Origin: Magnetococcales bacterium
Lineage (GTDB): Bacteria; Pseudomonadota; Magnetococcia; Magnetococcales; Magnetaquicoccaceae
Reading direction: 5' to 3'
DNA length: 6,460 bases
Assembly (NCBI GenBank): GCA_015228895.1
Contig: JADGCR010000128.1
Coordinates: 1-6,460 of the forward strand
Notes under the pieces: generated by a model
What the model saw: the letters and a program-made list of their open reading frames with translations, nothing else
Database searches by the model: none
What the model was told of the DNA's origin: nothing
Shown here: positions 5,677 to 6,460 of the stretch, piece after piece
How the letters are laid out: each line of letters starts with the position of its first letter
Position numbering within the stretch: position 1 is the first letter of the stretch
Position numbers and translations under genes: made by a program

Positions 5677-6460
5677 CTACTTGACCCGCAACCGTCGCCG
5701 CAGGGTGTCCAGGCGTTCCCCCAGCATTTCGATGAACACCGATTGCTCCCGACCCAGACTGGTCACGACCCCTTCGAGCAGGGTGCCCAGTTCTTTCAAA
5801 TGTTGTTCCACATGCCGCGAGGACTCTTCGTTCTTGTGGATCAACCCATCCCTCAACTGCTCCAGATCGTTTTCCAGTCCCTGGCCAAGCTGGTCGATCA
5901 CCCCGATCACCCCTTGATGACGCTCATCCAGATTGACCTGAACCTCCTTGATCCTCTGGGCCAACACCTTGCTCTCCTTGAGGGTGGATTTGGCGGCCTC
6001 CATCACCCACTCCTGAAGGGATTTCTCCATGCCCTTCTGTTCGGCCACCAACCGTTTGCGCATTTCCGCCAACTCCGTCGAGACCCCGCCGAAGGCGGTT
6101 TCCATGCGTTGGGCGATCACGTTGACCACCTCCTGCGCCGACCCTTCCACAGAGCGCGATTGATCTTCATCCAGGTCGCGAATCTGTTGGGCGAGGTTTT
6201 TGGCGGTGGCGTCCAACTCCTCCCGGAGCGCCAGTTTGACCCCTTCCGCCTGTTCGGCGGTCTGACTCAAAAGACGCTCCACCAGGACCGACTCCCGTTC
6301 CTGATCCTGATTGGCCCGCACTTCCGCCAGCGCCATCAAGGTGGACTTGACCTCCTCGCTCACCCCGCCCACCAGGGCGTACAGCTTCTCCACACCCTCC
6401 AGGCCACTCTGCTGCACCAGATCGCGGGTATGCACCGCGACTTCCCCCGCCGCCTCCCGG
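5677..6460 (-). CDS. C-terminal coiled-coil tail of a large protein, probably ZorA/MotA-like, N-terminus outside window
   Basis: The frame is open from the right edge to a TAG at 5677, giving 260 visible residues. An internal GTG at 6435 is unlikely to be the true start because the same heptad-rich sequence runs through it. The visible part is entirely helical, highly charged (rich in E, Q, K and R), with almost no proline and with hydrophobic residues spaced as in a coiled coil. It ends in a basic LDTLRRRLRVK. There is no membrane segment, methyl-accepting signalling hairpin or nucleotide-binding motif. Because a MotB/ZorB-like subunit is encoded two genes downstream in the same operon, the best explanation is the long cytoplasmic tail of a MotA/TolQ/ExbB-type subunit such as ZorA. 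Other large coiled-coil proteins cannot be excluded from this fragment, including the DUF802-type proteins that I recall being encoded beside OmpA-family genes. The reading frame is secure; the family is inferred. Confidence 0.6.
   Translation of the reverse strand, partial: REAAGEVAVHTRDLVQQSGLEGVEKLYALVGGVSEEVKSTLMALAEVRANQDQERESVLVERLLSQTAEQAEGVKLALREELDATAKNLAQQIRDLDEDQSRSVEGSAQEVVNVIAQRMETAFGGVSTELAEMRKRLVAEQKGMEKSLQEWVMEAAKSTLKESKVLAQRIKEVQVNLDERHQGVIGVIDQLGQGLENDLEQLRDGLIHKNEESSRHVEQHLKELGTLLEGVVTSLGREQSVFIEMLGERLDTLRRRLRVK

Noticed and set aside
4688..5917. 409-codon plus-strand frame opposite the CYTH-CHAD gene
   Set aside because: It is antisense to a gene with clear CYTH signatures and has no domain of its own.
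3266..6460. Calling the operon a known Zorya type I, II or III system
   Set aside because: No ZorC, ZorD, ZorE or ZorF/G gene is visible, the ZorA membrane domain is outside the window, and a CYTH-CHAD gene separates the two motor genes, so only the motor resemblance can be claimed.

Overview
This is a high-GC, gene-dense stretch of bacterial DNA with four protein-coding units and almost no spare sequence. The MotB/OmpA-type protein with diaminopimelate-type peptidoglycan-binding residues points to a Gram-negative host. The N-terminal TPR block fused to a family-9-like glycosyltransferase domain resembles proteins I associate with Magnetococcia and relatives. That taxonomic guess is recall-based and weak.

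Layout. (1) Positions 1-1447, minus strand: a six-transmembrane voltage-gated-type potassium channel with a cytoplasmic RCK (TrkA-N/TrkA-C) module, cut at its C-terminus by the left edge. (2) Positions 1448-1589: a short AT-rich divergent promoter region with overlapping candidate promoters and a small palindrome. (3) Positions 1590-3290, plus strand: a TPR/glycosyltransferase-like protein. (4) Positions 3266-6460, minus strand: a three-gene operon running inward from the right edge. It contains the C-terminal coiled-coil tail of a large protein (probably a MotA/ZorA-like stator subunit whose membrane part lies outside the window), a protein with the CYTH-CHAD architecture, and a MotB/ZorB-like protein with one membrane helix and an OmpA domain. 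The operon ends tail-to-tail with the TPR gene, overlapping it by 25 bp.

The operon is the most interesting part. Its outer genes look like the two halves of a proton- or sodium-driven, peptidoglycan-anchored motor of the MotAB/ZorAB type, with a long cytoplasmic coiled-coil tail as in the Zorya anti-phage system. In Zorya, as I know it, zorA and zorB are adjacent and are followed by effector genes. Here the gene between them encodes a CYTH-CHAD protein, a family otherwise linked to triphosphate hydrolysis and polyphosphate binding. Both of its domains keep the fold signature but have lost most of the charged ligand-binding residues. A plausible reading is an unreported ion-driven motor system whose third component is a repurposed, probably non-catalytic CYTH-CHAD protein. 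The identity of the first gene as a ZorA/MotA homologue is inferred from its tail and its neighbours only, because its membrane domain is not in the window.

I saw no rRNA, tRNA, CRISPR array, insertion sequence or integrase gene. No gap longer than 300 bases lacks a gene.
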